This document shows, one piece after another, positions 18,168 through 26,796 of a stretch of DNA of 64,000 bases (positions within the stretch are counted from its first letter, which is position 1; the number at the start of each line of letters is the position of its first letter). The DNA comes from Desulfonatronum thioautotrophicum. Lineage in GTDB: Bacteria; Desulfobacterota; Desulfovibrionia; Desulfovibrionales; Desulfonatronaceae. The stretch lies in NCBI RefSeq assembly GCF_000934745.1, contig NZ_JYNO01000001.1, forward strand, positions 620,001 to 684,000. Direction: 5' to 3'. Both the position numbers and the translations under genes were made by a program. Under the pieces are notes generated by a model. That model did not search any database. It was given only the letters and a program-made list of their open reading frames with translations, and was not told the DNA's origin.

Positions 18168-19241
18168 GTGCGTAAAGAGCTTCTCCTGCAACCAGCAGGC
18201 CTGCTGGAAGATATCTGCAAGTTGTCCGGTACAAACGTCGTCATTCTTGGTGACGTCATGTTGGACGAGTACATTTTTGGAACCGTGGAGCGGATCTCTC
18301 CGGAAGCTCCCGTGCCCATTGTTCGGATCGAAAGTGAAGAGTATCGCCTTGGTGGCGCCGGTAATGTGGCCAAGAATATTACGGCGTTGGGAGGTACGGC
18401 CAAATTGTTTGGCACGTTAGGTCGTGATGTAGCCGCAGTGCGGATGCGAGAGATGTTTCAAGTGCACTGCATTGAGGATCATTGCTTCCAGGAATCAGAA
18501 CGGTTAACCACGTGCAAAACCAGAATCATTGCGCAGCAGCAACAAATCGTGCGTATTGACCGAGAGCCGGAGTGCCGACCAAGCAGCGCGGCGTTGGAGT
18601 ACCTTCTTCGCGAGGTTGCAGTGGCAATGGAGACAAGCAATGTGCTCATTGTCTCCGATTATGGAAAAGGGATTGTCTCCACTCCGGTAATGGACAGATT
18701 AAGAGCAATATGCGATGCATTGCCACATTCCCCAAGGATCATTGTCGATCCCAAGCCGAAAAACTTTTCAGCCTATTCAGGGGTTGCGCTGTTAACGCCG
18801 AATACCAAGGAAGCGGGAATCGAGGTAACTGGTTGCAGGGTAGTGGCGGAAAAGCGGAGTGATCTGGTGCATGGGGATGTTCTGAAAGCCGGGCAACGAT
18901 TGCTGCGAGAACTGCACTGCAAGGAATTGCTGATTACACTTGGCGCTCTGGGGATGATGCTTTTTCAGTCGGCTACGCAGGCCGTGCATATCCCCACGGC
19001 TGCCAGGAAAGTATATGACGTGACCGGGGCGGGAGATACGGTCATTGCCGTAATGGGGCTGGCCATGGCATCCGGCTTGGATACGTTGCGAGGGTGCCTC
19101 CTGGCCAATTACGCGGCCGGGATTGTTGTTGGCCAGATAGGAGCCACCGCCGTGACACCTGAGCAGTTGCGTGAAGTCGTTTTGTCCTGGCCGACTCCCC
19201 AAGTTTTTCAACACTCGAACAATTGCCATTGTTCGTATTAA
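18168..19241 (+). CDS. rfaE1: D-glycero-beta-D-manno-heptose-7-phosphate kinase (RfaE1/HldE kinase domain)
   Basis: PfkB-family sugar kinase in ADP-heptose synthesis for LPS inner core, 357 aa with a GTG start (GGGGTGA upstream). Motif 'LGDVMLDEYIFGTVERISPEAP' near residue 27 is diagnostic of RfaE domain I; 'RLGGAGNVAKNI' and the C-terminal 'VTGAGDTVIAVMGLAMASG' carry the substrate and catalytic Asp sites. It lacks the nucleotidyltransferase half found in E. coli HldE, so the RfaE2 activity must be encoded elsewhere. Confidence 0.93.
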   Translation: MRKELLLQPAGLLEDICKLSGTNVVILGDVMLDEYIFGTVERISPEAPVPIVRIESEEYRLGGAGNVAKNITALGGTAKLFGTLGRDVAAVRMREMFQVHCIEDHCFQESERLTTCKTRIIAQQQQIVRIDREPECRPSSAALEYLLREVAVAMETSNVLIVSDYGKGIVSTPVMDRLRAICDALPHSPRIIVDPKPKNFSAYSGVALLTPNTKEAGIEVTGCRVVAEKRSDLVHGDVLKAGQRLLRELHCKELLITLGALGMMLFQSATQAVHIPTAARKVYDVTGAGDTVIAVMGLAMASGLDTLRGCLLANYAAGIVVGQIGATAVTPEQLREVVLSWPTPQVFQHSNNCHCSY

Positions 19242-19268
19242 CCCCCCTCCGACTTTCGACGATACACA

Positions 19269-21827
19269 ATGAAATATTCCCTGCTTGTTCCCAGTAGTCT
19301 TTTCCTGTCCGTTGCCGTGTGGGCAATTCTTTCCTGGCCGTTGACCATGCACATCTTCACTGCCGTGCCGGTTTCCGCGCATGGCGGCGAGGAGCATGCA
19401 GTCCGCTTCATGGTTCCTTCAGATGCCTTGCAGTTGTTGTTTTACTTTCAGCTTGTCAAGGAATGGGTTACCGGAGGAACGCCCTTATTTTATAACCTTT
19501 ATGAATTTAATACCGGGAATGACGCGGACCGATTCCTTCCTGGCGGATATTACGTCCCATTTTCTCTCATCTATACGGTAGGTGCTTTTGTTGGTGGTCA
19601 GGCTTTTGGAATGAATCTCGCGGGGATTGTGTCCCTTTGGATATCCTTGCTGGCCACATGGCTCCTCTTACGGCGATATGTGCAAGATGAACTGATTGTT
19701 GCGCTGTTCAGTGTCTTTGCGCTGGCCTTGCCGTTTCGATGGATGCAGCTCTTTGACGCAAGTCCGGCAGGGTATGCCATGATGTGGGTTCCGCTGATGC
19801 TTCTCGGCCTGGACATGGCAATCCGGGATGGAAAGATGCTTGGAGGACTGCTTGCCGGTCTTTCGGTACTGATGGCTTTTTTTGGTGATTTGCATGTCTT
19901 TTTTTTCAGTTGCCTGCTGCTGCCTGGGTGGTGTGTATTGGCATGGATTGCCGAGCCACGGCTGAACTTGACCCTGGGAAAGCGGTTCGCCGTGTCCGCA
20001 AAAGGTCTTTTGCCTCTTGCACTCATAATGGTTGTTCTGGTTTTTGCGGTTTCGTCCCAGTCCGCGTCTCTTGACGAGACACATATGGGCAGTGGCCGGG
20101 ACATGCGCGAGGTGGCGATTTTTTCTCCGCAAAAGAACGGTTTTCTCTTTTGGGAAGAGCACGGGATTTCAAACCAGGTTCATGTAGGCAAAGTTCTCCC
20201 GTTGCTGCTGGCTGTTGGAAGTCTGGCCATCATCGTTGCTTTTGTTCGCAATCCGCGAAGACAGTGGCCGAACATGCTCTTCTGGCTCCTGCTCCTCGTG
20301 GGTATTGGAGGTATTGCTGTTCTGGCCCTTGGGCCGCATGGCATGCGGCATGGCGGGGTTTATTCCCTTGTTAGGGAGGTGGTGCCACATTACGCCATGA
20401 TCCGACAAGCTGGGAAGATATTCACGCTCATGCCGACCCTCTTGGCCCTGGGGGGGGCGCTGGCATTGTATGCCGTGGTGCGGAGCCTGCCACGCGGTGA
20501 GTGGTGGAGAAGGGCCTGCATTGGTGTTGTGGGGGCAGGGCTGATCGGTGGCTATCTGTTTTTACCCAGCCCCACTTTGACCTACCTGGATACAAGTCAG
20601 CGGGCTTATCAAGCCGTTGTGGACGATGCGGAAAAGTTGGGAATCGTTCCCCGTGCTCTGGTCATAACGCTTTGGCCAGGTGACAGCCATTTCAGCTCCA
20701 TCTACCAGCATTATTCCATCGCACACCGGATTCGGATGATCAACGGCTACACGCCGGCCATTGATACGGAATATTTCCATGATGTTTTCAGGCGATTTGA
20801 GAGCGTTAACCAGGGCTATTTGGGCGATGACCAGATTGAAAATCTGGTATCCCGAGGAATCCGACACATCCTGGTGCATGAGGATATTTATCCGGAGAAA
20901 GTCGCCCCGTTTCCTGTTTCGTTTCTTTTGCGCACTTATATGAGTCATCCCCGTCTGGCCTTTTTGGATCAAGATGGCCCAGTGCGAGCCTTCCGCATTT
21001 TGGATCAGCCACGTTTGCAGGCCGAAGAGGTTCAACCACAGTTTGAAACGCCTCCCTTGTTTCCAGCTCGTTTGTTCGCACTGGATGCGGTGCGCAGGTC
21101 TGGAGGGACCTTGGGGCACGATGAGCAGGCTAGTGGTTCGACGTTTCTGGCTTTTTCCGTGCCTGGAGAATCGGTAACGCTTCCCTGGACACCGACGCCA
21201 CCTGCTCCGGAACTGCACTTCCTGATACGGGCCAGGGGGGAGGGGCACGTTGTGGCCAGTGTGCACAGCAGTGATGGCACGGAGTTGCTTGAAAGGGAGA
21301 TTATCGTCGACACCACTGAGTGGGAATGGTTCAGGGTAGAAATTCCCGTGCATACGTTCTCCCAGGTTGCCCTGCACTTGCAACATCAGCAAGGGAACAT
21401 TGAACTGGATATGGCCATGCTCACGGGTGGGCATTGGCCGTTTCTGGCGACTGGTGAGTCGATAAACCTGGCCGCGCCGCTATTTTTTCGCGCTGGTTAT
21501 TCCGATCTGGATACGAACAGCGTCATGTTTCGAGCATTCCGCGAAGATCGAAGGATTGTTTTTTATGGCCCGAGGATGCCTCTGGCTTCTGGAAGGTACG
21601 CGGTACGTTTGCAGTTTACGACAGATGCTCCCACGGGTACGCATCTTGGAGTACTGCATGTCGACCTGGACTGGAACACCAAGGATGGGCCGGCTTTTGA
21701 TGTGATGGCTGGCGAGGAGCTTTCATTCTCTCTGGATGTCCCGCATAACCTCCCCTTGAGTTTCTCGTTCATCTATCTTGGTGCCGCGGATTTGCGTATT
21801 GATCAGATGTTTTTGACTCGGCAGTGA
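19269..21827 (+). CDS. Large polytopic membrane protein with periplasmic C-terminal domain
   Basis: 852 aa. The first half (to about residue 430) has many hydrophobic helices, starting 'MKYSLLVPSSLFLSVAVWAI', laid out like GT-C or YfhO-type membrane proteins. The second half is soluble and beta-rich, with a stretch around 610-850 ('FFRAGYSDLDTNSVMFRAF...') that looks like a sugar-binding jelly-roll module. I do not recognise a named family. It starts 27 bp after rfaE1, so co-transcription with the heptose kinase is likely, suggesting a role in envelope glycans. Confidence 0.8.
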   Translation: MKYSLLVPSSLFLSVAVWAILSWPLTMHIFTAVPVSAHGGEEHAVRFMVPSDALQLLFYFQLVKEWVTGGTPLFYNLYEFNTGNDADRFLPGGYYVPFSLIYTVGAFVGGQAFGMNLAGIVSLWISLLATWLLLRRYVQDELIVALFSVFALALPFRWMQLFDASPAGYAMMWVPLMLLGLDMAIRDGKMLGGLLAGLSVLMAFFGDLHVFFFSCLLLPGWCVLAWIAEPRLNLTLGKRFAVSAKGLLPLALIMVVLVFAVSSQSASLDETHMGSGRDMREVAIFSPQKNGFLFWEEHGISNQVHVGKVLPLLLAVGSLAIIVAFVRNPRRQWPNMLFWLLLLVGIGGIAVLALGPHGMRHGGVYSLVREVVPHYAMIRQAGKIFTLMPTLLALGGALALYAVVRSLPRGEWWRRACIGVVGAGLIGGYLFLPSPTLTYLDTSQRAYQAVVDDAEKLGIVPRALVITLWPGDSHFSSIYQHYSIAHRIRMINGYTPAIDTEYFHDVFRRFESVNQGYLGDDQIENLVSRGIRHILVHEDIYPEKVAPFPVSFLLRTYMSHPRLAFLDQDGPVRAFRILDQPRLQAEEVQPQFETPPLFPARLFALDAVRRSGGTLGHDEQASGSTFLAFSVPGESVTLPWTPTPPAPELHFLIRARGEGHVVASVHSSDGTELLEREIIVDTTEWEWFRVEIPVHTFSQVALHLQHQQGNIELDMAMLTGGHWPFLATGESINLAAPLFFRAGYSDLDTNSVMFRAFREDRRIVFYGPRMPLASGRYAVRLQFTTDAPTGTHLGVLHVDLDWNTKDGPAFDVMAGEELSFSLDVPHNLPLSFSFIYLGAADLRIDQMFLTRQ

Positions 21828-21972
21828 TTCCAAGCACTTTTTTATGATCATGTAGTGGTTTGGGTGAGATGATGAAATATTTTCTGATGATGCCCTTAGG
21901 CCCGTTCCTACAGGGGTGTTATTGTTTAACATCATTCAACATCAAGCAGTATATCTTGTATTCCGTATAATT

Positions 21973-23106
21973 ATGCTCAAAAGTTTACGATCCATTTTTG
22001 GTGAACTTCAGTTCTTTCGCGGCAATCAATATCCTGGTTTCGTGACAGCGTGCTGTCCTGAACAACTCTCAGCGTCATCGATCACTGTCTTCATGTTCCA
22101 CACGGTCGAGCCGAAAACCTTTGAGGCTCAGCTGAAGTATTTACAAAGAAATCGCTACCAGGTTCTTGATGCCGACCAGTTGTACATGTTTCTCCAGGAA
22201 CGCGTACCGTTATGCAGCCCAGGAGTCGTACTTACCTTTGATGATGGCGAGCGCAGTCTTTATCAGACGGCGTATCCTTTGCTGAAAAAATACAGAATGA
22301 AAGCTGTGGCATTCCTTGTGCCCGGTCGGATACGCGATGACCGCGGAAATCAGGATCAGGGTTTGAAGCAGTGGCTGACATGGCAGGAGGTGCGGGAGAT
22401 GCAGGCTTCGGGTTATGTGGATATGCAATCCCACACCATGGACCATGAACGGATATTCACCGGCCCACAATTGCAGGATTTTCTTCAGCCTGGACAGTAT
22501 GATGACGACCTCAGGCTGGATATGCCCACAGTGCTGGACGACGATGGGAAGCCATTGCAGTCGTGGGAACCGGGTACGCCCATCTATACTTTTGATTCCC
22601 GGATGGGAGATGCCCCCCGGTATCTCGATTCCGTAGGACGTCGCAGGGCATGCATCGAACATGTCCGAAATCAGGGAGGAAGCCGGTTTTTTCAGCAATC
22701 AGGGTGGAAGTGTGAGCTGCACACCGTTTGGAAGAATGCGCAGTCCGCGGAGAACAACGAAAAGTATGAGTCCGGTTTCAATCAACGGAACGCTATTTAT
22801 ACAAGTCTCAAAGCCTCTCGTGACGTCTTGGAGGAACGATTGCAAAAGCCTGTCAGGCATGTGGCCTTCCCCTGGTGCAGAGCGGGAAAACTGGCTCGGG
22901 TATTGAGTCAGGAGGCCGGGTACACGACGAATTTCCTTGGTCCAATTCCCGGAAAGCCTTTGGTCCGCCCTGGTTGCGATCCCTTCTCCATTCCCCGCAT
23001 CAAGGACGATTATCTCTTTCGTCTGCCTGGAAAAGGCAGGCATTCCCTTTTTCGCGTATTTGGCCGCAAGCTGATCCGTCGGGTGACCAAAAAGGATATC
23101 TACTGA
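21973..23106 (+). CDS. Polysaccharide deacetylase family protein
   Basis: NodB/CE4-like deacetylase, 377 aa from the ATG at 21973; a GTG at 21916 would add 19 residues. The fold begins at 'ITVFMFHTVEP'. The metal/catalytic Asp motif is 'VVLTFDDGERSLYQTAYPLL' and the HxxxH metal motif is 'SHTMDH'. The late motif 'VRHVAFPWCRAGK' includes a Cys where deacetylases often have Tyr or Gly. Likely removes acetyl groups from a glycan or intermediate. Convergent with the SGNH hydrolase gene, overlapping it by 7 bp. Confidence 0.88.
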   Translation: MLKSLRSIFGELQFFRGNQYPGFVTACCPEQLSASSITVFMFHTVEPKTFEAQLKYLQRNRYQVLDADQLYMFLQERVPLCSPGVVLTFDDGERSLYQTAYPLLKKYRMKAVAFLVPGRIRDDRGNQDQGLKQWLTWQEVREMQASGYVDMQSHTMDHERIFTGPQLQDFLQPGQYDDDLRLDMPTVLDDDGKPLQSWEPGTPIYTFDSRMGDAPRYLDSVGRRRACIEHVRNQGGSRFFQQSGWKCELHTVWKNAQSAENNEKYESGFNQRNAIYTSLKASRDVLEERLQKPVRHVAFPWCRAGKLARVLSQEAGYTTNFLGPIPGKPLVRPGCDPFSIPRIKDDYLFRLPGKGRHSLFRVFGRKLIRRVTKKDIY

Positions 23107-23897
23107 TCCTGCAACATGGGCATTGATGGCGGATTATTGGGTGTGGTTTTCGCGACAAGGTCAAGCCCGTCAAGGATACTCACCAGCTTGCTGTTCAATG
23201 CCGCATAGCCCCTGTGGTTGATGTGCAGGTAATCCGCGCTGTACCTGCGGTGAACCACGCCGTGCGCATCCGCCAGAATTGAGCCTGAATCCAGGATGTG
23301 GACATTTGGTCCTGCCAAGTCCAGGAGATGGGTGTTGACAGTCAAAATTGCATCAGAGACAGTGTCCTTCCAGAACAACGTACGGAATATGCCAAGCTTG
23401 CCGAGAGGAAAGATGGTGGTGATGACGACCTGGATATCCTTCTTGCTGGCTCGCTCCACCATCCAATTGATGTTCGTAACGGTCTGCTGAAGAATCCGCT
23501 CCTGCTGGTCAGGAAATGCCGGAATGGCACGCAGGTCGTTCACGCCCACCTGAAGCACCAACACGTCCACATCCAGTTCCAGAACATGTTGGTCAAAGCG
23601 ACACCTCACCTGGGACGTGGTTTGCCCGCCGATGCCGCGATTGATAATCTGAACATCTGCTTGAGCAAGAGTTGGCGCGGGCCATGCAGCGGCACGGGAG
23701 TCACCAAAAAAAAGGACGACTGGCCGGTCATCAGGGAAGGCAGGGGCTTGTTCCTGGAAAGACATTTGCCCGAGTCCGTCCAGGCGGGTTGCATGCAGAT
23801 TGAGATAGGCATTTCGACATTGACGTATGAGCAGAAGGTTGAGCAGGAGAGAGCCAACCAGGAACGCTAAAAGGACAGGGATCATGATCCTGAGCAT
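23100..23897 (-). CDS. SGNH/GDSL-family hydrolase, membrane-anchored
   Basis: 265-aa enzyme with one N-terminal membrane anchor ('MIPVLLAFLVGSLLLNLLLI'). Block I nucleophile 'FFGDSRAAAW', block II Gly in 'NRGIGGQTTSQ', block III 'QVGVNDLRA' and block V 'DYLHINHRGY' (Asp and His) are all present, so it should be an active esterase or O-deacetylase. The ATG at 23897 is preferred; a TTG-initiated frame to 23981 would overlap the GT2 gene upstream. Likely modifies acyl groups on the glycan built by this locus. Confidence 0.85.
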   Translation of the reverse strand: MLRIMIPVLLAFLVGSLLLNLLLIRQCRNAYLNLHATRLDGLGQMSFQEQAPAFPDDRPVVLFFGDSRAAAWPAPTLAQADVQIINRGIGGQTTSQVRCRFDQHVLELDVDVLVLQVGVNDLRAIPAFPDQQERILQQTVTNINWMVERASKKDIQVVITTIFPLGKLGIFRTLFWKDTVSDAILTVNTHLLDLAGPNVHILDSGSILADAHGVVHRRYSADYLHINHRGYAALNSKLVSILDGLDLVAKTTPNNPPSMPMLQDQ

Positions 23898-23953
23898 ATG
23901 CTGTGAGCAAGATGACGTTTGGGTGAGGCTGCGAAGGTTCTGGACAGTATCGA

Positions 23954-24982
23954 CTAGATCAATTTGCGAATAAGAAGCCAATAAACATTGAAAAAGCCGA
24001 CATAACCGCGTTTCAGAATTTTAAGTAAAGCATTGGTCAGAAGCTGGGGAGGAACGTAGAGGTCTCCTGAATGGAAGACATCCCTGTCACGCATTACCTT
24101 GAGCTGCTGGACGTGACGGCGTTTGCGCAGCAAAACGGGAAGTTGACGTGCGGCGGCCCAGGTGCCTGCCAGGTATTCCCTGCCTGCTCCTTTGGCCAAG
24201 AGAAAGAGGAACTGTGAACATTCGAAAAAAAACAAAGCTGGTGTGCTTAGGACAAGTGTTCGCCAGGAATACATTTTGATGATGAAAAACCATCTGTTGC
24301 GCACTTGAAAGAAGGCCTTGGATGTCCCGCGGGGGGCCGCGGTGTGCAGGACTTTGGCGGTTGCAACATTGATGCAGGGGTGTCCTGCCAAGGTCAAGCG
24401 AAAAAGAAAGTCGCCGTCTTCCCAGTTGAAGACGTATGCCTCGTCAAATCCACCGATCCGCAGGGACAAGGTTTTCTCCAAGAGCAGCGCACCACCGGAA
24501 ACCACGTCATATGCGGCGAAATCGTTCTCAGTCTGTGTTTTCGGAATATACGCGCACAGATAATGGATGTATCCGCCGTTATAGTGGGTGGAAAGCCGTG
24601 GGTCATGCTGGTCAATAATGGTCGGGTGGACAGCACCGGCATGGGGGACCAGGTTTTTTACCCGGACCAAATGGCAGAGGCAATCCGATTCAACGATTAT
24701 GTCATTGTCCAGCAATAGAATGAGTTCACAGCCGGCTTCGGAAAGAGCCCTGTTGCGAGCTGCAGCGGCTCCCTGGTTCCGGCCCAACTCCACGAGACGG
24801 AAATTGGGGAATTTTGTCGCCACCATTCCCTGGCTGCCGTCCGTAGAGCCATCATCGATGACAACCACATCGGCCACTTTCGGGTAGGCAAGGTGCTCAA
24901 TGGCGGAAAGCGTTTGTTCCAGCCTGGCGATACCGTTGAAGTTGATGACCGCGATACTGACACGCGGCAATTCCGTGGTCAT
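23954..24982 (-). CDS. Family 2 glycosyltransferase
   Basis: 342-aa GT-A fold inverting glycosyltransferase. 'VSIAVINFNGIARLEQTL' at the N-terminus, 'VVIDDGSTDGSQG' and the metal-binding 'LLLDNDIIVES' (DxD-like) are visible in the first 110 residues; 'FDEAYVFNWEDGDFLFRLT' is the ED acceptor/catalytic region. This is the rhamnosyltransferase-like subgroup. A short hydrophobic segment near residue 250 suggests membrane association. Start overlaps the methyltransferase stop by 4 bp. Confidence 0.92.
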   Translation of the reverse strand: MTTELPRVSIAVINFNGIARLEQTLSAIEHLAYPKVADVVVIDDGSTDGSQGMVATKFPNFRLVELGRNQGAAAARNRALSEAGCELILLLDNDIIVESDCLCHLVRVKNLVPHAGAVHPTIIDQHDPRLSTHYNGGYIHYLCAYIPKTQTENDFAAYDVVSGGALLLEKTLSLRIGGFDEAYVFNWEDGDFLFRLTLAGHPCINVATAKVLHTAAPRGTSKAFFQVRNRWFFIIKMYSWRTLVLSTPALFFFECSQFLFLLAKGAGREYLAGTWAAARQLPVLLRKRRHVQQLKVMRDRDVFHSGDLYVPPQLLTNALLKILKRGYVGFFNVYWLLIRKLI

Positions 24983-25659
24983 GTATCCAGCCTGGATGGA
25001 TCCGTTTTCTCAAAAAGCATCATCTCGTACCCAGGGTGGGTCTGCACATTGGTGCTCGTGAGTTCAGGAATCGACTCCAAAAGAGGATGAATGGTGCGGG
25101 CACCAATTTTTTTGAGTTCCAGGCCCGCCTCAGCTTCTCCGGAAGCAAAAACATCAACGGCCAGCAATCTCCCCCCTGGTGTCAGGTGCGCGACAAGGTT
25201 GCGGACGGCCAGATTGATTTGTTCGAGATTCAGGTAGCACAAAATTTCCGAGCAGGTAATCAGGTCGTATGCATCCGGAGGTTGAAACGTGAATACATCA
25301 GCCTGTTGAAAGGATATGCGGGGATTTTCCGCATGCATCCGTTTGGCTCGTTCAACAGCAATCTTGGAAATGTCGATGCCCAGCAAACGATCGCCAAGAG
25401 GAGCCATGACCGTGGTCATGTACCCTTCTCCACACCCAACCTCGAGGATATTGGCATAGTGACGGTCGTTGAGAAATGCTGCAATACGATCTCGCTTGAT
25501 CCGTTCTTCCTCGCTTGTGGCGTAGTTGTACGTATCTTGCTTACGGTAACGCCAGTCGAAATAGGCCGCGACAAGCCAGCGGTTTCGCTCAATCACAGGT
25601 CGAATCAATGGATGGTTTTTGGCTAGGAAAGACAATTTACGCAGAGCGTTCAGTGGCAT
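24979..25659 (-). CDS. Class I SAM-dependent methyltransferase (NodS-like)
   Basis: 226 aa. The SAM-binding motif I 'ILEVGCGEGYMTTVMAPLG' lies at about residues 72-90, followed by 'LLGIDISKIAVERAKRMH' and 'FDLI'-like 'YDLITCSEILCYL'. The layout resembles NodS-type N-methyltransferases. Placed directly before and overlapping a GT2 gene, it probably methylates a sugar or a sugar nucleotide of the surface glycan. Confidence 0.88.
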   Translation of the reverse strand: MPLNALRKLSFLAKNHPLIRPVIERNRWLVAAYFDWRYRKQDTYNYATSEEERIKRDRIAAFLNDRHYANILEVGCGEGYMTTVMAPLGDRLLGIDISKIAVERAKRMHAENPRISFQQADVFTFQPPDAYDLITCSEILCYLNLEQINLAVRNLVAHLTPGGRLLAVDVFASGEAEAGLELKKIGARTIHPLLESIPELTSTNVQTHPGYEMMLFEKTDPSRLDT

Positions 25660-25755
25660 GGCAGATATCCGGTGGTGTTTTGTGGAAGATTTTGTGCTGA
25701 AAAAGGTCCGTGGAAATAAGGAGTGGTAGCGAGTAGCCCCTGTTGTGCAAGGCGG

Positions 25756-26751
25756 TCACTGTGAATTTGCCGTGCAGTGGACGACCTCATCCTTCCTGGC
25801 CCCGACCAGGCCTCCGCGGAGGTAGAAGTAAAAGCCGGGGAGAATGACAATTCTGCTAAGCAAATGCTCCAGAATGGAAATGCTCACAGCGCCGGCCCCG
25901 GAAACGCCCAGACCGCGCAACGCGGCAAAAAACGCACCTTCCTGCAATCCGATGCCGCCGATGGATATGGGCAGCATCAGGAGAATCCAGGCCAGGGGCA
26001 TGACCAGGGCCAGAGCGAGAAAGTCAATGTGAATGTTCAAGGCCACGGCTTCCAGATAGACAATGACGACACGCACGAAAAGGATCAGCAGGGTCAATGC
26101 CGAGGCCATTGCCAGTATGCGTGGTTGCCGTCCGTATTCCAGAAAGCTGTCATAGATGGTTTTCAGCTTGTCGGAAAGGCCGGCCCCAAGAAAGCGCCGG
26201 ATCAGCGGTCCAAGAAGTCTGGATAATGTGGGACGCGTGAACGCCAAGCCAACGATGAAAAATGCGCAACACAGTGCAATCAGCATCAAGGCCACAGTCC
26301 AGGGAAGATATCGCCCAGCGGCAAATATCCCGGCGACCGCGGCAACAATCAGGGTGATGCCCACATTCAGGCCACGGTCCAGGGCTGAGGCTGCCACGGC
26401 CTGGATGGACCTGTCCGTGCACTTGGCTATGGCCATCATGCGCAACACATCAACCCCGACATTGGAGGGCAGGAAGCTTCCCAGGCAACCGGTGGTCATC
26501 TGGATGCGAAAGAGTGACCACAAGGGCAAGGCAATACCTTGGGCCCGCAACATGACCTGCCATCGCCAAGTATTGACCAATCGATCCGCAAGCTGCACCG
26601 CAAGGACAAGCAGGACAAATTCCACGCGAATGCCCAGCAACAGGTTGACGAGATCCTGGAGGTTGATGGTGTAGGCCAGGACAGCCAACAGGCCGAAGCT
26701 GAGGACAACCCGGAGGAGAAAATGGGTTTTCTTTGAATTGGTGGTTGTCAC
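25756..26751 (-). CDS. LPG_synthase_TM (UPF0104/AglD-like) membrane protein, copy 1
   Basis: 331-aa integral membrane protein with about eight hydrophobic segments. Family marks: 'QLADRLVNTWRWQVMLRAQG', 'GCLGSFLPSNVGVDVLRMMA' and the late 'PISIGGIGLQEGAFFAALRGLG'. Relatives include the flippase-like domain of MprF and AglD. In glycan clusters these proteins often act with polyprenyl-linked sugars. A second member lies at 31032-32018. Confidence 0.88.
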   Translation of the reverse strand: MTTTNSKKTHFLLRVVLSFGLLAVLAYTINLQDLVNLLLGIRVEFVLLVLAVQLADRLVNTWRWQVMLRAQGIALPLWSLFRIQMTTGCLGSFLPSNVGVDVLRMMAIAKCTDRSIQAVAASALDRGLNVGITLIVAAVAGIFAAGRYLPWTVALMLIALCCAFFIVGLAFTRPTLSRLLGPLIRRFLGAGLSDKLKTIYDSFLEYGRQPRILAMASALTLLILFVRVVIVYLEAVALNIHIDFLALALVMPLAWILLMLPISIGGIGLQEGAFFAALRGLGVSGAGAVSISILEHLLSRIVILPGFYFYLRGGLVGARKDEVVHCTANSQ

Positions 26752-26796
26752 GGTTGCAATGTTGTCTCAATCGTAGTGAAAAAAACGAAGTGCTCG

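Noticed and set aside
20562-21434. 290-codon leftward frame within the large membrane protein gene
   Set aside because: Antisense shadow; the rightward frame continues as one 852-residue protein.
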